Shown one piece after another: positions 8,158 to 17,829 of a stretch of DNA of 22,758 nt; the stretch's first letter is position 1, and each line of letters starts with the position of its first letter. The notes under the pieces were generated by a model. That model worked only from the letters and a program-made list of their open reading frames with translations. It ran no database searches and was not told the DNA's origin. The DNA lies in assembly GCA_023375785.1 (NCBI GenBank), contig SZWC01000805.1, forward strand, positions 34,541-57,298, read 5' to 3'. The position numbers were made by a program, and so were the translations under genes. The DNA is from Penium margaritaceum (Eukaryota > Streptophyta > Zygnematophyceae > Desmidiales > Peniaceae).

Positions 8158-9146
8158 GAGGGTCTTAGGCTGTAGTACTTGGGCAAAGGTCCAAGCAAGA
8201 AAAGGAAGTAGCAAGCTGGATGCACGTACTCGTAAGTGTGTCATGGTCAGCTACGACACTGCTCACATGGCGTACAGGCTCTAGGACCAAGCGGCATGGA
8301 TTCTGTCCATGCTCCCAAATTAGGAGAGTGGGTTGTATTCCTCGAGTCAGGTGATTAGGCACCAGAAAACTGGCACATGGTGCGAGTGAAGAATGGTGCT
8401 CCTGGGAGAGTGGCTAAGCACGCGGACACAGCGACGAACCACAACACTGAGTGTGAGCTGTCCGAGATCTCTTCCTCAAACAGCCGATCACATGCAACGC
8501 AGGAGGAACAAAAAGAGCTAAGTCTTGAAGTACCACCAACAACACTCTGGCATAGCACGCGCGAATAGAAACCTCTGTCCAAGTACGATGCTTAGAGTGT
8601 GGAATGGACCAGACTCATCGGGTCATGCTTGGCTTAGGAAGAGCTTGTGAGTGCAACAGAGGCTATGAACATTCTAGATGCGGACAAGTGGAAGGAGGCA
8701 GTGAATATTGAACTCACGTCCAATCAAAAGAAACGCACATGGATTCTGGTGGACAGGCCCTCAAACGCACATGTGGTGGGGTCAATGTGGGTACTCTAGA
8801 AAAAGTTCAAGCAAGATGATACTATAGACAAGTACAAGGTAAGAAACGTGGCAACAGGGTTTTCCCAACATGCAACCACAGAGTACGAGGAAATCTTCGG
8901 CCCCGTCGTCACCTTTTCCTCCATCAGATCCATGATGGGCATCGCTGCTGCAAAAGATCTGGAGGTCAACTAGATGGATGTGAAGAGAGCTTTCCTCTTG
9001 GGGAAGCTAAACAAAGAAGTGCTGAGGTTTGCAAATTGGTCAAGGCACTCTACGGGCTGAAACAAGCCCTAAGGATGCGGTACAAGGAGATGGATAGCTT
9101 CATGGCCAAGCCTACCTTCACGCACCGCCAGAATGACCCTAGTGTT
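8158..9146 (+). pseudogene. Element 2 integrase C-terminus and RT N-terminal half, broken
   Basis: The frame picks up at the GC(S/T)TWAKV motif of the integrase C-terminal part (near 8170). It runs through a poorly conserved linker and enters the reverse transcriptase (KYKVRNVATGFSQ near 8830, then a palm segment at about 8970-9000 with Asp in the MDVKRAFLLGK motif). The Gln before that motif is TAG (8971-8975 area); another stop, TAG at 8282, stands where element 3 has TGG. Directly after KLNKEV a short deletion removes the segment that normally holds the PEGF motif. The frame continues as LVKALYGLKQA from about 9040 and ends at NDPSV, where A4 was inserted. The ORF at 9036-9308 continues into A4's LTR by chance. 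Confidence 0.83.
9142..9146 (+). other. Left target duplication of A4
   Basis: GTGTT is repeated exactly at 15693-15697 on the other side of A4. It lies in the RT coding sequence of element 2. Confidence 0.92.
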
Positions 9147-9884
9147 TGTTGGATCTGGAGGAGAGAGGGGGCCTTGGAGCAGCGAGCATGTGTGAATGGA
9201 AGGACATCACTTGTGCTGAAGAATGGTTGTTCAATCACTCAAAATGATGGAATACATATAGAGCTAGAGCTTGGGCAAGTCAGCCCTCTCACAAGCCACA
9301 CCACTTAGCCATGGAGTCTAAGGCTCACACACTAGAGTCCATAATCTCACACAAGGGAGGAAATCAGCCTAGCAATCAGGCTGACCACTCACACACGACC
9401 TACAGAGCTAGAGAATGCTCTCATGGCACACTCCTAGTGGTCACATAACCCACAAACCCATGGAGAATCGCCATGTGTCCATGGCTAGCATACAAGGATC
9501 TCACCTCACCTAAAAAGAAAGGAGAGGTACCTTTATCCTAGTCAGCACACTCTGACAAGGCAATCCTAAGACCAAGGACCTTTTTGGATATTTCTCCCAT
9601 TTGGTCTTGACCGTGGACCTCTTGCCTTTTTCTTTCCTCAGGCTAAGGCATGGAGCCATCACCCATGCCCACCCAGACATCGACGGTCCATGACCCCTGA
9701 AACTTTGAAAATTCATATCTCCCAATCCGACTGTTGGATCGGCCTCAAACTTGGACCGTAGACATTTTGCCACCTGGTCTTTCTAATGACGAAGTCAGAT
9801 TGGCGATCGGAGCAGGCATCTGGTACTTTCCTAGAACTTGCTCCTGTGGACCTGAAGCTGAGCCAGATGGCTCCTTTCCCAACA
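9147..9884 (-). repeat. 3' LTR of A4 (738 bp)
   Basis: On the plus strand it starts TGTTGG (9147-9152) and ends CCCAACA (9878-9884). It lies next to the polypurine tract, which identifies it as the 3' LTR of the minus-strand element. Confidence 0.95.
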
Positions 9885-9896
9885 ACCTCCCACTTT
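9885..9896 (-). other. Polypurine tract of A4
   Basis: Read on the minus strand it is AAAGTGGGAGGT, directly against the 3' LTR and equivalent to 916-927 of A1. Confidence 0.85.
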
Positions 9897-9903
9897 GCCG
9901 CAG

Positions 9904-11667
9904 TCAGAGTGGGCTGAGTCCACATGCCTTCATCCAGAACTGCTGCTTCTCACGGGTCACTGGCTTGGTGCAGAAATGAGCGACCCGCTTGCTGGTTGGA
10001 GTAAACTCCAGCTTGATAGCACCCTCCTGCACCATGTGCCTAATGAAATGATATGCGATATCAATGTGCTTGTATGGTGCTCAGGATTCTTGGCGAGTGC
10101 GATTGCGCTCTGGTTGTCGACGCGCACAGGAACTAGAATTGCTACACTCCCACTTATCTCTGCCATGAGACGTTGGAGCCAAACTGCTTCCTTGGCTCCA
10201 AAACTGAGAGATACGTACTCAGATTCTGTGCTCGAGGTCGCCACGACCACCTGCCGCTTGCTGCACCAGCTGATGGCTCCACCATTCATGAGGAACACAT
10301 GTCCAGAGATGGACTTGCGTTCCTCAGGGTTTAAAGCCCAATCTGCGTCTGTGTAGCCGATGATGCTGTTGTCATTGCCGTTGTAGGTGATACCGATGTT
10401 GATAGTTCTAGCAAGGTAGCGGAAGATTCGCTTCACTGCCTTCTGGTGCTCCGGTCCAGGATTAGCCATGTGCTGGCTCAAAGCGCTCATAGCCTGTGCG
10501 AAGTCCGGCCTGGTTGCCACCATCAGGTCCATGAGACTGCCGACGGCGCTCTGGTACTTCTGCCGCTGAGCTGCATTTGCTTCTCCATTGAAGCTCACGA
10601 GGTACTGCCGCGTCTCTAGCGGCGTGCCGATGGGTTTGCCTCTGCCATGCCAAACCGCTTCAAAACATCCTTAATGTAGCGGCTCTACTGCAGCGAGAGA
10701 GAGCGTGACTTGCGGTTACGCGTGATCTGGATACCGAGGAAGTATGATGCCTCCCCGAGATCATACATCTGGAAGCGCTCCTGCATGGCTTCCTTGAACT
10801 CCTGCAGTGCAGACATATTGTTGGAAAGGAGAAGCATGTCATCCACATAGACAATGATGATGAGGATCTCATGCTCATGCTGCCAGCGATATACGCTGTA
10901 GTCACACTCGCTGCACTTTAACCCCATGCACTACAACGCTGCATCCAACTTTTGGTTCCAAGCACGCGATGCTTGCTTCAGGCCGTACAGCGACTTCTGC
11001 AGCTTGCAGACCACGTGCTCCTGGCCATCCATGACGAACCCCTCCGGCTGCTCCATGTAGATCTCCTCCAAGTCACCATTCAAGAATACCGTCTTGCCAT
11101 CCATGTGGTGAATCTCGAAGTCCTCAGCTGCTGCATAAGAGAGACGCGTGCGCACAGAGGTAAACTTTGCAACAGGGGCAAAAGTTTCTGTGTAGTCGAT
11201 GCCCTCCTGTTGCGAGTAGCCCTTGGCGACCAGCCTCGCCTTGTACTTTTCCAGGTTACCATCTCCTCCCCGCTTCTTCTTGAACACCTACTTGCACTTG
11301 ATCACCTTACGTCCTGGTGGACGTTTAGTCAGCTCCCACGTGCCGTTGTCCAGCTGCGACTGTATCTCCTGCTGCACGGCTTGCGCCCAATCTGCTGCAT
11401 CCGGTGCAGCCATGGCCTCCTTGTATGATGTTGGCTCATCTAATTCTGTTGCAACTGCGACGTTCATCTGTTCTGGTTTCTACAGCATCCAGAAATGGCC
11501 GCGCTCACCAGGCTTGTAACGCACCCTAAGAGGGTACCTGCGACCTGGTGCTGGAGCGTTAGCGGGCGGCTGGCGTGGTGCTGCTGGGACAACAGCTGCT
11601 GGTGGTGGTGCTACATCTCCCTCCTCTGCTTCTGCCGATGAGGCTACTGTATCTGCAACATCAGACA
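9904..11667 (-). pseudogene. A4 reverse transcriptase and RNase H, broken
   Basis: Reading on the minus strand from about 11667, a Pro/Ala-rich linker leads to the RT. It contains KYKARLVAKGYSQQEG (near 11230), a palm motif HHMDGKTVFLNG with the first catalytic Asp present, PEGFV, LYGLKQASRAW and an intact YVDD (10849-10838). The last 230 residues match A1: LGEASYFLGI, the connection, and RNase H with YTDADWA and STESEYVSLS. Stops are all TAG: 11480-11482, 11288-11290 (a conserved Trp place before VFKKK), 10931-10933 and 10685-10687 (CAG in A1). A one-base loss near 10630-10638 and a small deletion near 10065, both visible against A1, shift the frame. The normal TGA end is at 9906-9904. Confidence 0.92.
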
Positions 11668-12996
11668 TGAAGAGTAGAGTGATTCTCCCACTGTCACAGT
11701 AGAGGAAGGATTAGGAGAAACTGGGTCAGGAAGAATTTCTACTCCCACCGTCTCGTCAGCTACTGGTTCTGCTGCCTCTTCACACACGATGTTAGTGCCG
11801 ATGACGTTACTCTCGTTGAAGACGACATCCCTGGAGATGATGACGTGGCCTGTATCCCTCTCATAGAGGCGATACGCCTTGCTTGCCACATCGTAGCCAA
11901 TCATCAGCATCTGTGGACTCTTCGCATCCCACTTTTGTCGCTTCTCCTTTGGCACGTGCATGTGCGCCAAGCTGCCAAACGCGCGAAGATGACCTATGCT
12001 CGGCTTCTTGCCGAGCCACGCCTCGTACGGCTTCATCTGCTCCAGCGCCTTAGTTGGACTGCGGTTCTAGATGTAGACCGCAGTGCTCACGGCTTCAGCC
12101 CAGAAGTCGTACGTCAGCCGAGCCGCGTGCAGCATGGAGCGCGCCGACTCCACAATGGTACGGTTGGCGCGTTCTGCTAAACCATTCTGCTGCGGCGAGT
12201 ACGACGCGGTACGCTGCGCCTTGATGCCAGCTACTGCGAGGTAGTCCTGGAATTCCTTGCTCAGGTACTCTCCAGCGCGGTCGCTGCGCAACGCCTTGAT
12301 CTTCTTGCCAGATTGGTTCTCCATCATGGCCTTGAACTCCTTGAACCTGTCAAAGCACTAGTACTTAGAGGAAAGGAACTACACAACAGTGTAACGGCTG
12401 AAATCACCAATGCAGGTGAGAAAATACCTAGAGCCTCCAAAGCTCTGGGTCTGCATCGGTTCGCACAAGTCCGTGTGGACCAGCTCCAATATCTCTTTCG
12501 CACGCTCCCCTGCTCCAGAGAACACCTCGCAGTGTTGCTTTCCCTCCAAACATACGATGCATAACTACTGCTCAAAGTTAGAGATGGTAGGCAGGCTACG
12601 CACCATCTGCTTTGCTTGAAGTTGTTGCAAGGCGCGCATGCCAATGTGGCCGTAGCGCGCATGCCAGATCTCGCCATCTGTCGCATGCACTACTGCTGCA
12701 AGACTCTGCTCACGCGGGATCTTGGTCGCCCCCAGCAGGCGGTACATGTCGCCCTCCTTCACCGACTTGGTCAACTCCTCTCCTGTTTCCTTGTTGAGGA
12801 TGTAGCCATAGTCATCATCGAAGACAACACGCAGTCCTGTATTGGTGAGTGAGGACACTGAGAGAAGGTTGAACGCAGCATCAGGTACATACATCACGCC
12901 ATGGAAAACTCCCACTTCAATGCCACGCGGGGTCTCCAACCACATCTCCACAATCCCAATCCCCTCAGCATACACCACCTGATCATCACCCAAAAC
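11668..12996 (-). pseudogene. A4 pre-integrase and integrase, broken
   Basis: This part stays in the same frame as gag. From 12993 it includes the end of the protease region (VMYVPDAAFNLLSVSSL), then GAG-pre-integrase and the zinc site (WHARYGHIG ... CIVC). The catalytic core has VHTD near 12450, LRSDRAGEY near 12280 and the Glu in YSPQQNGLAERANR near 12190, so all three DDE residues are present. The C-terminal part reads MKPYEAWLGKKPSIGHLRAFGS. In-frame stops are TAG at 12565-12567, 12379-12381, 12358-12360 and 12067-12069. The A2 remnant shows Gln at the equivalent of 12358 and Tyr at 12379. A frameshift near 11660 separates it from the RT frame. Confidence 0.9.
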
Positions 12997-14073
12997 AATC
13001 GGCCGAGGAGGAATGGAGAGCAGCTGCGTGAACCACTCCTTGTGGTGCGTCAGACTCTTGGTACACCTCGAGTCCTTCTACGACGCAAGATCCGCCTTTT
13101 CCTTCTGCGACGTGTCAGATTTCGCCATGAAGAGGCGGTCGCGCACCTCCTTGGCGACGTTCATGTTGCCAACATGGCGCACGCTAGTCTGGTTCTGCTG
13201 GTGCTGCTGCTGCTGCTGCCGTTGCTGTGACTGCTGCTGTTGTTGCTGTGGAGATTGCTGCTTTTGCTGCTGCTGCTGCTGCTCCTTCTGGTCCCTCTTA
13301 AACTTGAAGCACTCTTTCTTGTAGTGCTCCTCTTTCTGGGAATAGTGGCACTTGCCCTTCTTCTTGCCTCTCTGCTGCCCGGACTACTGCTGCTGCTGGT
13401 TGCGTGAGCCCATGGCCATGAAAGCTGCTTCACTGCTTTCCACCTGCACCAAGTGCATGCAGATGAAGTCGAGGTCGAGAGTCGGCTGGCACTCCAACGT
13501 CTCTCGTACTGTGTCGTAGCTGGTTGGGAGTCCCCTCAGCAAGAGGAGAATGAAGCGCGTCTCTTCCACAGGATTCCCAGCCGCTCTCAACTATTTTGCC
13601 AGCTCCTTTGCCCTGTCCAGTTAGGCCTCCATCCCTTCACCACCCTGCATTTTCAGCGCAATCCTCTTTTCCTCCAAAAGCATGAGGAATACAGGATCCT
13701 TGCTCTCATACTTCTTGCACAACGTGTTCCACCCCTCGTTTGCAATAGCCTTGTTACTCACGTACTGAAGATGCGAGTTGGAGATGGTGTTGACAAGCAA
13801 CCTGTAGGCCTGCCTGTCCTTCTTCTTCCTCTCCTCATACGCCGCTGGTACAACTGCAGAAGAACCTGCATCAGCTGCACCCTTTTGTGGCGTTTTCCCC
13901 GCCACCACCTGCACTGCGGTGATGCCTTTTGCTTGTGGAACTGGAGCCGGCTCGTCGCCGCTCACCACCTCCTCCAAAAGGAGGCGGGTACGGATCTTCC
14001 AAAACGTGAAGTTGGCGTGTCCCTCTAGCCTCTCCAAAGGCTGGGCTGCTGTTACAACGCTAGCTGCTGCCAT
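12997..14073 (-). pseudogene. A4 gag and protease, broken
   Basis: The start is the ATG at 14073-14071, giving MAAASVVTAAQPLERLEGHANFT, with the gag body typical of plant copia elements (FWKIRTRLLLEE, then EGWNTLCKKYESKD). Stops are TAA at 13621, TAG at 13591, TAG at 13384 and TAG at 13078; every segment between them stays in one frame. The zinc knuckle near 13350-13310 is KCHYSQKEEHYKKEC, where Ser replaces the second Cys and Glu the Gly. A glutamine-rich tract follows (13296-13193). The protease motif at about 13074 reads DSRCTK, where the family has DSG, so a Gly of the active-site loop is Arg. In the family, gag forms the particle and protease matures it; both look dead here. Confidence 0.9.
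13193..13296 (-). repeat. CAG-repeat/polyglutamine tract in A4 gag
   Basis: Interrupted runs of CAG and CAA encode about 25 Gln among 34 codons just after the zinc knuckle, with scattered Lys, Ser, Pro, Arg and His. The A2 remnant has the start of the same tract near 2435-2490, so it belongs to the family and not only to this copy. Confidence 0.85.
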
Positions 14074-14442
14074 TTTGAGCCTTGATCATGCTCAGCGCTG
14101 CCCTTGGATGGCGGCGCTATCCCTTCTTCTGCTGCTGCTTCTGCCAGAAATCTGTGTGACAGAAAATGGACTGTAGATGCCAGCAGACTAGGAATTTGAA
14201 AAACCTAAGCCCATCACTGGAAAATTCAGCTCAAACCCTTTCAGATCGACCCATAAAACAAGGTCATCAACAGGGGATTTTGAAAGATATGCCCTCTTGA
14301 AAACAGGGTATGCTTCTGCTCCTACTCCAACTCAGACCAGCCAGTTTGTAAACGGCGTTTCTCCCAAATGAATTGATGGAATGCAAATAGTTTTGTACCA
14401 ATGCAAAGCTTAGGAAACATACTACAATTCGCATGTGCCACG

Positions 14443-14675
14443 TTTTAAATTTGACAAAGAAATGAGAGAGTTATGGTCATCACAAGGCGACAGTCTTACT
14501 CATAGAGAAGAGTGTAGCCCTGGCCGACCTCGTTTTGAGCAGAACTCTCAATCCGACCGTTGGATCTTCGCGATCTTGGGCTCGTTGGAAAGCTTGTCTC
14601 TTCAACTTGAAGATCTGGTGGTCGATCGTCAACTCTGGTGAAGGTTTACCTCAACCCGTCACTCTCAAAGTGACG
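14443..14675. repeat. 233-bp direct repeat, copy 1
   Basis: Identical by eye to 14678-14910, offset 235 bp. The copies are separated by an N (14676) and one T. Zero divergence in an element whose LTRs differ by 5-6% points to an assembly join and not to an old duplication. Confidence 0.93.
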
Positions 14676-14677
14676 NT

Positions 14678-14910
14678 TTTTAAATTTGACAAAGAAATGA
14701 GAGAGTTATGGTCATCACAAGGCGACAGTCTTACTCATAGAGAAGAGTGTAGCCCTGGCCGACCTCGTTTTGAGCAGAACTCTCAATCCGACCGTTGGAT
14801 CTTCGCGATCTTGGGCTCGTTGGAAAGCTTGTCTCTTCAACTTGAAGATCTGGTGGTCGATCGTCAACTCTGGTGAAGGTTTACCTCAACCCGTCACTCT
14901 CAAAGTGACG
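14678..14910. repeat. 233-bp direct repeat, copy 2
   Basis: Second copy of 14443-14675. It leads directly into the sequence before the primer-binding site. Confidence 0.93.
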
Positions 14911-14940
14911 GCCTGTGCTGGCTGGAAGTGGCAGAACTTG

Positions 14941-14952
14941 GCTCTGATACCA
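14941..14952 (-). other. Primer-binding site of A4 (initiator tRNA-Met)
   Basis: Read on the minus strand it is TGGTATCAGAGC, two bases after the 5' LTR end CCAACA. This is the well-known plant copia site complementary to the 3' end of initiator tRNA-Met, which primes minus-strand DNA synthesis. Confidence 0.95.
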
Positions 14953-14954
14953 AA

Positions 14955-15692
14955 TGTTGGAACTTGAGGAGAGAGGGAGCCTTGGAGCAGCGAGCATATG
15001 TGATTGGAAGGGCATCACTTGTGCTGAAGGATGGTTGTTCAATCACTCAAAATGATGGAGTACATATAGAGCTAGAGCTTGGGCAAGTCAGCACTCTCAC
15101 AAGCCACACCACTTAGCCATGGAGGCTAAGGCTCACACACTAGAGTCCATAATCTCACACAAGGGAGGAAATCAGCCTAGCAATCAGGCTGACCACTCAC
15201 ACACGACCTAGAGAGCTAGAGAATACTCTCATGGCAAACTCCTAGTGGTCACATAACCCACAAACCCATGGAGAATCGCCATATGTCCATGGCTAGCACA
15301 CAAGGATCTCACCTCACCTAAAATGTAAGGAGAGGTACCTTTATCCTAGTCAGTACACTCTGACAAGGCAATCCTAAGACCAAGGATCTTTTTGGATATT
15401 TCTCCCATCAGGTCTTGACCCTGGACCTCTTGCCTTTTTCTTTTCTCAGGCTAAGGCATGGAGCCATCACCCATGCCCACCCAGACATCGACGGTCCATG
15501 ACCCCCGAAACTTCGAAAATTCATATCTCCCAATCCGACTGTTGGATCGGCCTCAAACCTGGACCGTAGACATTTTGCCACCTGATCTATCCAATGGTGA
15601 AGTCGGATAGGCGATCAGAGCAGGCATCTGGTACTTTCCTGGAACTTGCTCCTATGGACCTGAAACTGAGCCAGATGGCTCTTGTCTTAACA
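14955..15692 (-). repeat. 5' LTR of A4 (738 bp)
   Basis: Plus-strand ends are TGTTGG (14955-14960) and TTAACA (15687-15692). It is the LTR beside the primer-binding site and so drives the minus-strand element. It carries the TATA-like sequence at 15070-15061 and the inverted repeats common to family A. Confidence 0.95.
15061..15070 (-). promoter_or_regulatory. Putative TATA box in A4 5' LTR
   Basis: TCTATATGTA on the minus strand lies about 106 bp before the LTR end, the same place as in A1 (1551). It is inferred from position and sequence. Confidence 0.4.
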
Positions 15693-15697
15693 GTGTT
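15693..15697 (+). other. Right target duplication of A4
   Basis: GTGTT is the exact partner of 9142-9146. Element 2 RT homology resumes right after it. Confidence 0.92.
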
Positions 15698-16772
15698 TAT
15701 GTACGGGAGGATGAGCAAGGCTTGACGCTGGTTGCATTGTATGTCGATGATCTGATCAGGTGCTCCTCATCGGGCGAGCTGTTGAACAAGCTGAAGACAG
15801 ATCTCAGCAACAGGTTCAAGATGAAAGACATGGGTCCGCTCGAATTCTACCTTGGAATCGCTGTCCACCGCAATTCAGCAACAGGGACCATCCAGCTGAA
15901 CCTGACCAGGTACATCATGGAAGTCGTCAAGCGCTACAACATGGAGGACTGCAAGTCCATTAGCACACCCATGACAACAGACATGAAGCTCTCCTCCTCC
16001 ATGAGTCCCTACACGGAAGCAGAACGGCGTGAGATGGAGAATATTCCCTACCAGTCTGTTGTTTCGAGCCTCATGTATGCCATGGTAGGCCAGCGAGCAT
16101 TTGCTTTACTGTGGGATAGGTGAGCAGGTTTGTCCCCAATCCACGCCCAAAGTACTGGCAAGCAGTCCAGCGCATCATGCACTATCATTAAAGACCCGAC
16201 ACATGGGACCCAAGTTTGGAGGTAAAGAAGGATCAGATCCACTCCGGCTGGTGTACTACGCAGACGCCGACTCGGGAAGAAGAGTCGATGATACAAAGTC
16301 CACCTCGGGCTTTGTGTACCTCTTCAACAGGAGTGCAGGCTCTTCGGCAAGCACAATACAAGACTGTGTCTCACTCTCTACCGAAGAGGCAGAGTACATC
16401 GCTTTGTCAGAAATATGCAAAGAGACACAGTGGCTACGCAATGTGCTTGCCGAGATGAAAGTGCCAGAAACAAAGGGAACAGAAGTCCGCATGGAGAACA
16501 AGAATACCATGAAAATGGTACAAGATGATATCATCTCCTGGCAGACCAAGCACATCGACATCAAGTACCACTACTTACGTGACCTAGTCGCAAAGGAGAC
16601 CGTGGACCTAGAATACGTGGAGATGAAAGAAGATGCTCGCAGATTGCATGACAAAGGCGCGGGACAGCAAATTGCACTCTACATGTACTCGAGGTATCGA
16701 TATGATCAATACAGCATACGAAGAGTGAGGCCAAGGCTGCTGGAGAGAACACATCTCACAGCTAATGGATAG
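15698..16772 (+). pseudogene. Element 2 RT C-terminal half and RNase H, broken
   Basis: The sequence continues the RT interrupted at 9146. ALYVDDL (near 15735-15755) keeps the catalytic YVDD, followed by FKMKDMGPLEFYLGI and IPYQSVVSSLMYAMV. The frame is clean from 15722 to about 16085. Frameshifts around 16085-16200 scramble the connection. From about 16230 the RNase H is readable again in the frame that ends at 16772: YYADADSG, then DDTKSTSGFV, STEEAEYIALSE, ETQWLRN and QTKHIDIKYHY. In RNase H the VDN motif is MEN, so one acidic residue is changed. This half is less damaged than the part left of A4. It ends just before the polypurine tract and LTR B3. Confidence 0.88.
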
Positions 16773-16777
16773 AGGTA

Positions 16778-16789
16778 CAAGGGAGAGTT
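16778..16789 (+). other. Polypurine tract of element 2
   Basis: CAAGGGAGAGTT lies directly against LTR B3. Element 3 has AAGGGAGCGTT in the same position before the B4 stub (about 22047-22057). Confidence 0.7.
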
Positions 16790-16847
16790 TGTTGACCTGA
16801 TATGTTCCTTATCCATGGCTGATATTTGGACAGGTACAGGACTGACT

Positions 16848-16953
16848 AGGCATGCATTGCTCCCTTGCACTAAGTCGCGTAAGTCTGGTCCAAATAGACA
16901 AGGCATGTACTGCTCCTTGGGAACAATATCCCTTGGTATAATCTGGATAGTAC
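16848..16953 (+). repeat. 53-bp tandem duplication in U3 of LTR B3
   Basis: The copies begin at 16848 and 16901 (AGGCATG), the same 53-bp offset as in B2. Confidence 0.75.
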
Positions 16954-16983
16954 GCCAGTAAATACTATCTAGGACAACTCCTT

Positions 16984-17050
16984 GTGGCTTAGACATTCCA
17001 GACTTAGTCTCTTGAGCAAGAGGTCAATGGGTCAAATCCCAGCCCGGTGA
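16984..17050 (+). other. tRNA-like segment in LTR B3
   Basis: GTGGCTTAGACAT is followed by the stem CCAGA/TCTTG with one mismatch and a 7-nt loop CTTAGTC, with TAG at the anticodon place. The T-arm core is TGGG/CCCA with loop TCAAAT. The loop CTTAGTC is closer to a plant tRNA-Leu(UAG) loop than that of B2. No 5' acceptor strand is seen. Confidence 0.5.
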
Positions 17051-17829
17051 ATAATCTTCTTTGTGACCAAACAAACACATTTGCATGTGTTTATATCATC
17101 ATCTCTTACTCTTGAGAGTTGGGAGAAAACTAGTCTTTTGTTGGCCACCGAGAAAGAGGATAAAAAACAAGTGCAAGTGCAAACTTTGGTGTGTAGCATT
17201 GCCAGTTGGGTGAGGGTTTGGAACACTCTGTGGCCACGATTCGGAGAGGCTAAGTGAACTTTTCAGTGTGGAAACACCACTCCGTGGGTGATCTCTACCT
17301 CGGTTGAAATACCAATGGCGGTCTGCGGTTTTGCCTGTCGGCACCGTTTACTCTAGATCGTGGCCAAGTGCGGAGTGAAAAAGGGTTATGGGCCCACACT
17401 GATCGGGAAGCTTGGTTCTTTGTACCACCGCTCAGTTCACGTGGCAGGTACCTCCGTAGAAGAAAAGACACAACTGCTCAATCTGCTTCATCGCCTGTCC
17501 ACTTGGACCCATGTACGCATTGTGAGAGACCGGACGCGGGTCGGACCCGTAGTCCATTTTTGCTCTCCAAGGACAAAGAACGAGGATACGTACTGCCATT
17601 GATGTTATGACCCTCGAGTCCTACGCGAGATACACTCTGCCCTTGTGGGTACGACCCCGTGTCTGTGGGAGAACTTTCTCCGGAATAGCTAGGAGACCAT
17701 CAGCTGGAGGGGTATGCAACTGACTGCACCTTGAAAACATGTAGCAGTCATCAGCCTCATCAGCCTACATCGGCCTGAACAAAGCAGAACAGCAGAGACT
17801 AAGTGAGTATCCTTGACCGTACCGCAATC

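Larger units (their letters stand above)
14074..14940 (-). other. 5' untranslated leader of A4
   Basis: This stretch of 867 bases lies between the primer-binding site and the gag ATG. It holds no convincing gene. Its upstream part consists of two identical 233-bp copies around an N (see the repeat entries). The remainder (14074-14442) shows no repeat or motif that I can name. The ORFs seen on the plus strand here follow the duplication and are not supported as genes. Confidence 0.8.
9147..15692 (-). mobile_element. Full-length family A Ty1/copia element A4 (6546 bp)
   Basis: A complete element in reverse orientation. The 5' LTR is at 14955-15692, the primer-binding site at 14941-14952, the leader at 14074-14940, gag-pol at 14073-9904, the polypurine tract at 9885-9896 and the 3' LTR at 9147-9884. 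Perfect 5-bp target duplications GTGTT flank it. The two LTRs have equal length and differ at about 40 positions by eye (5-6%), so it is neither new nor very old. Its coding sequence has 12 in-frame stops and at least three frameshifts, so it cannot move on its own proteins. Gene order (integrase before RT) is that of Ty1/copia. Confidence 0.96.
5274..16789 (+). mobile_element. Family B Ty1/copia element 2, internal region with two nested insertions
   Basis: This is the internal region between LTR B2 and LTR B3. In order it holds a leader, gag, a protease remnant, integrase, RT and RNase H, ending at a purine-rich tract beside B3. It is broken by the solo LTR A3 (7419-8152) and the full-length element A4 (9147-15692). 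In both cases the element 2 protein homology resumes on the far side after one 5-bp target duplication. No target duplication joins the outer edges of B2 (GCGAT) and B3 (AAGCA), so B2 and B3 are probably not the original LTR pair of one insertion. Confidence 0.88.
16790..17781 (+). repeat. Family B LTR B3, shared by elements 2 and 3 (about 992 bp, probably chimeric)
   Basis: The LTR begins TGTTGACC after the element 2 polypurine tract and ends TGAACA (17776-17781) just before the element 3 leader, so one LTR serves as 3' LTR of one element and 5' LTR of the next. The first 265 bp or so align with B2 at high identity, including the 53-bp duplication and the tRNA-like segment. After TTTGTGACCAAA (about 17057-17070) the match breaks. 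The rest is only distantly related to B1 and B2 and lacks the TATAAG region and the 27-bp repeats. The end position is inferred from B1 and B2. Confidence 0.8.

Noticed and set aside
9036..9308. RT fragment fused to a downstream sequence
   Set aside because: The RT homology ends at the A4 insertion; the remaining residues come from the LTR.
9895..10356. 153-residue plus-strand open frame (and a similar minus-strand one at 471-917)
   Set aside because: Antisense shadow of the RNase H region, which recurs wherever that coding sequence is present.
13013..13324. Cys-rich plus-strand open frame (runs of Cys)
   Set aside because: It is the opposite strand of the CAG repeat of A4 gag. The Cys runs are CTG/TGC read in another frame.
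14435..14967. Repeated open frames (68, 113 and 65 residues) on the plus strand
   Set aside because: They are antisense in the A4 leader, are repeated only because of the 233-bp duplication, and one contains the N.
17097..17226. Small protein gene in LTR B3 (plus or minus strand)
   Set aside because: Short frames on both strands with no recognisable motif, inside an LTR. Nothing supports translation.
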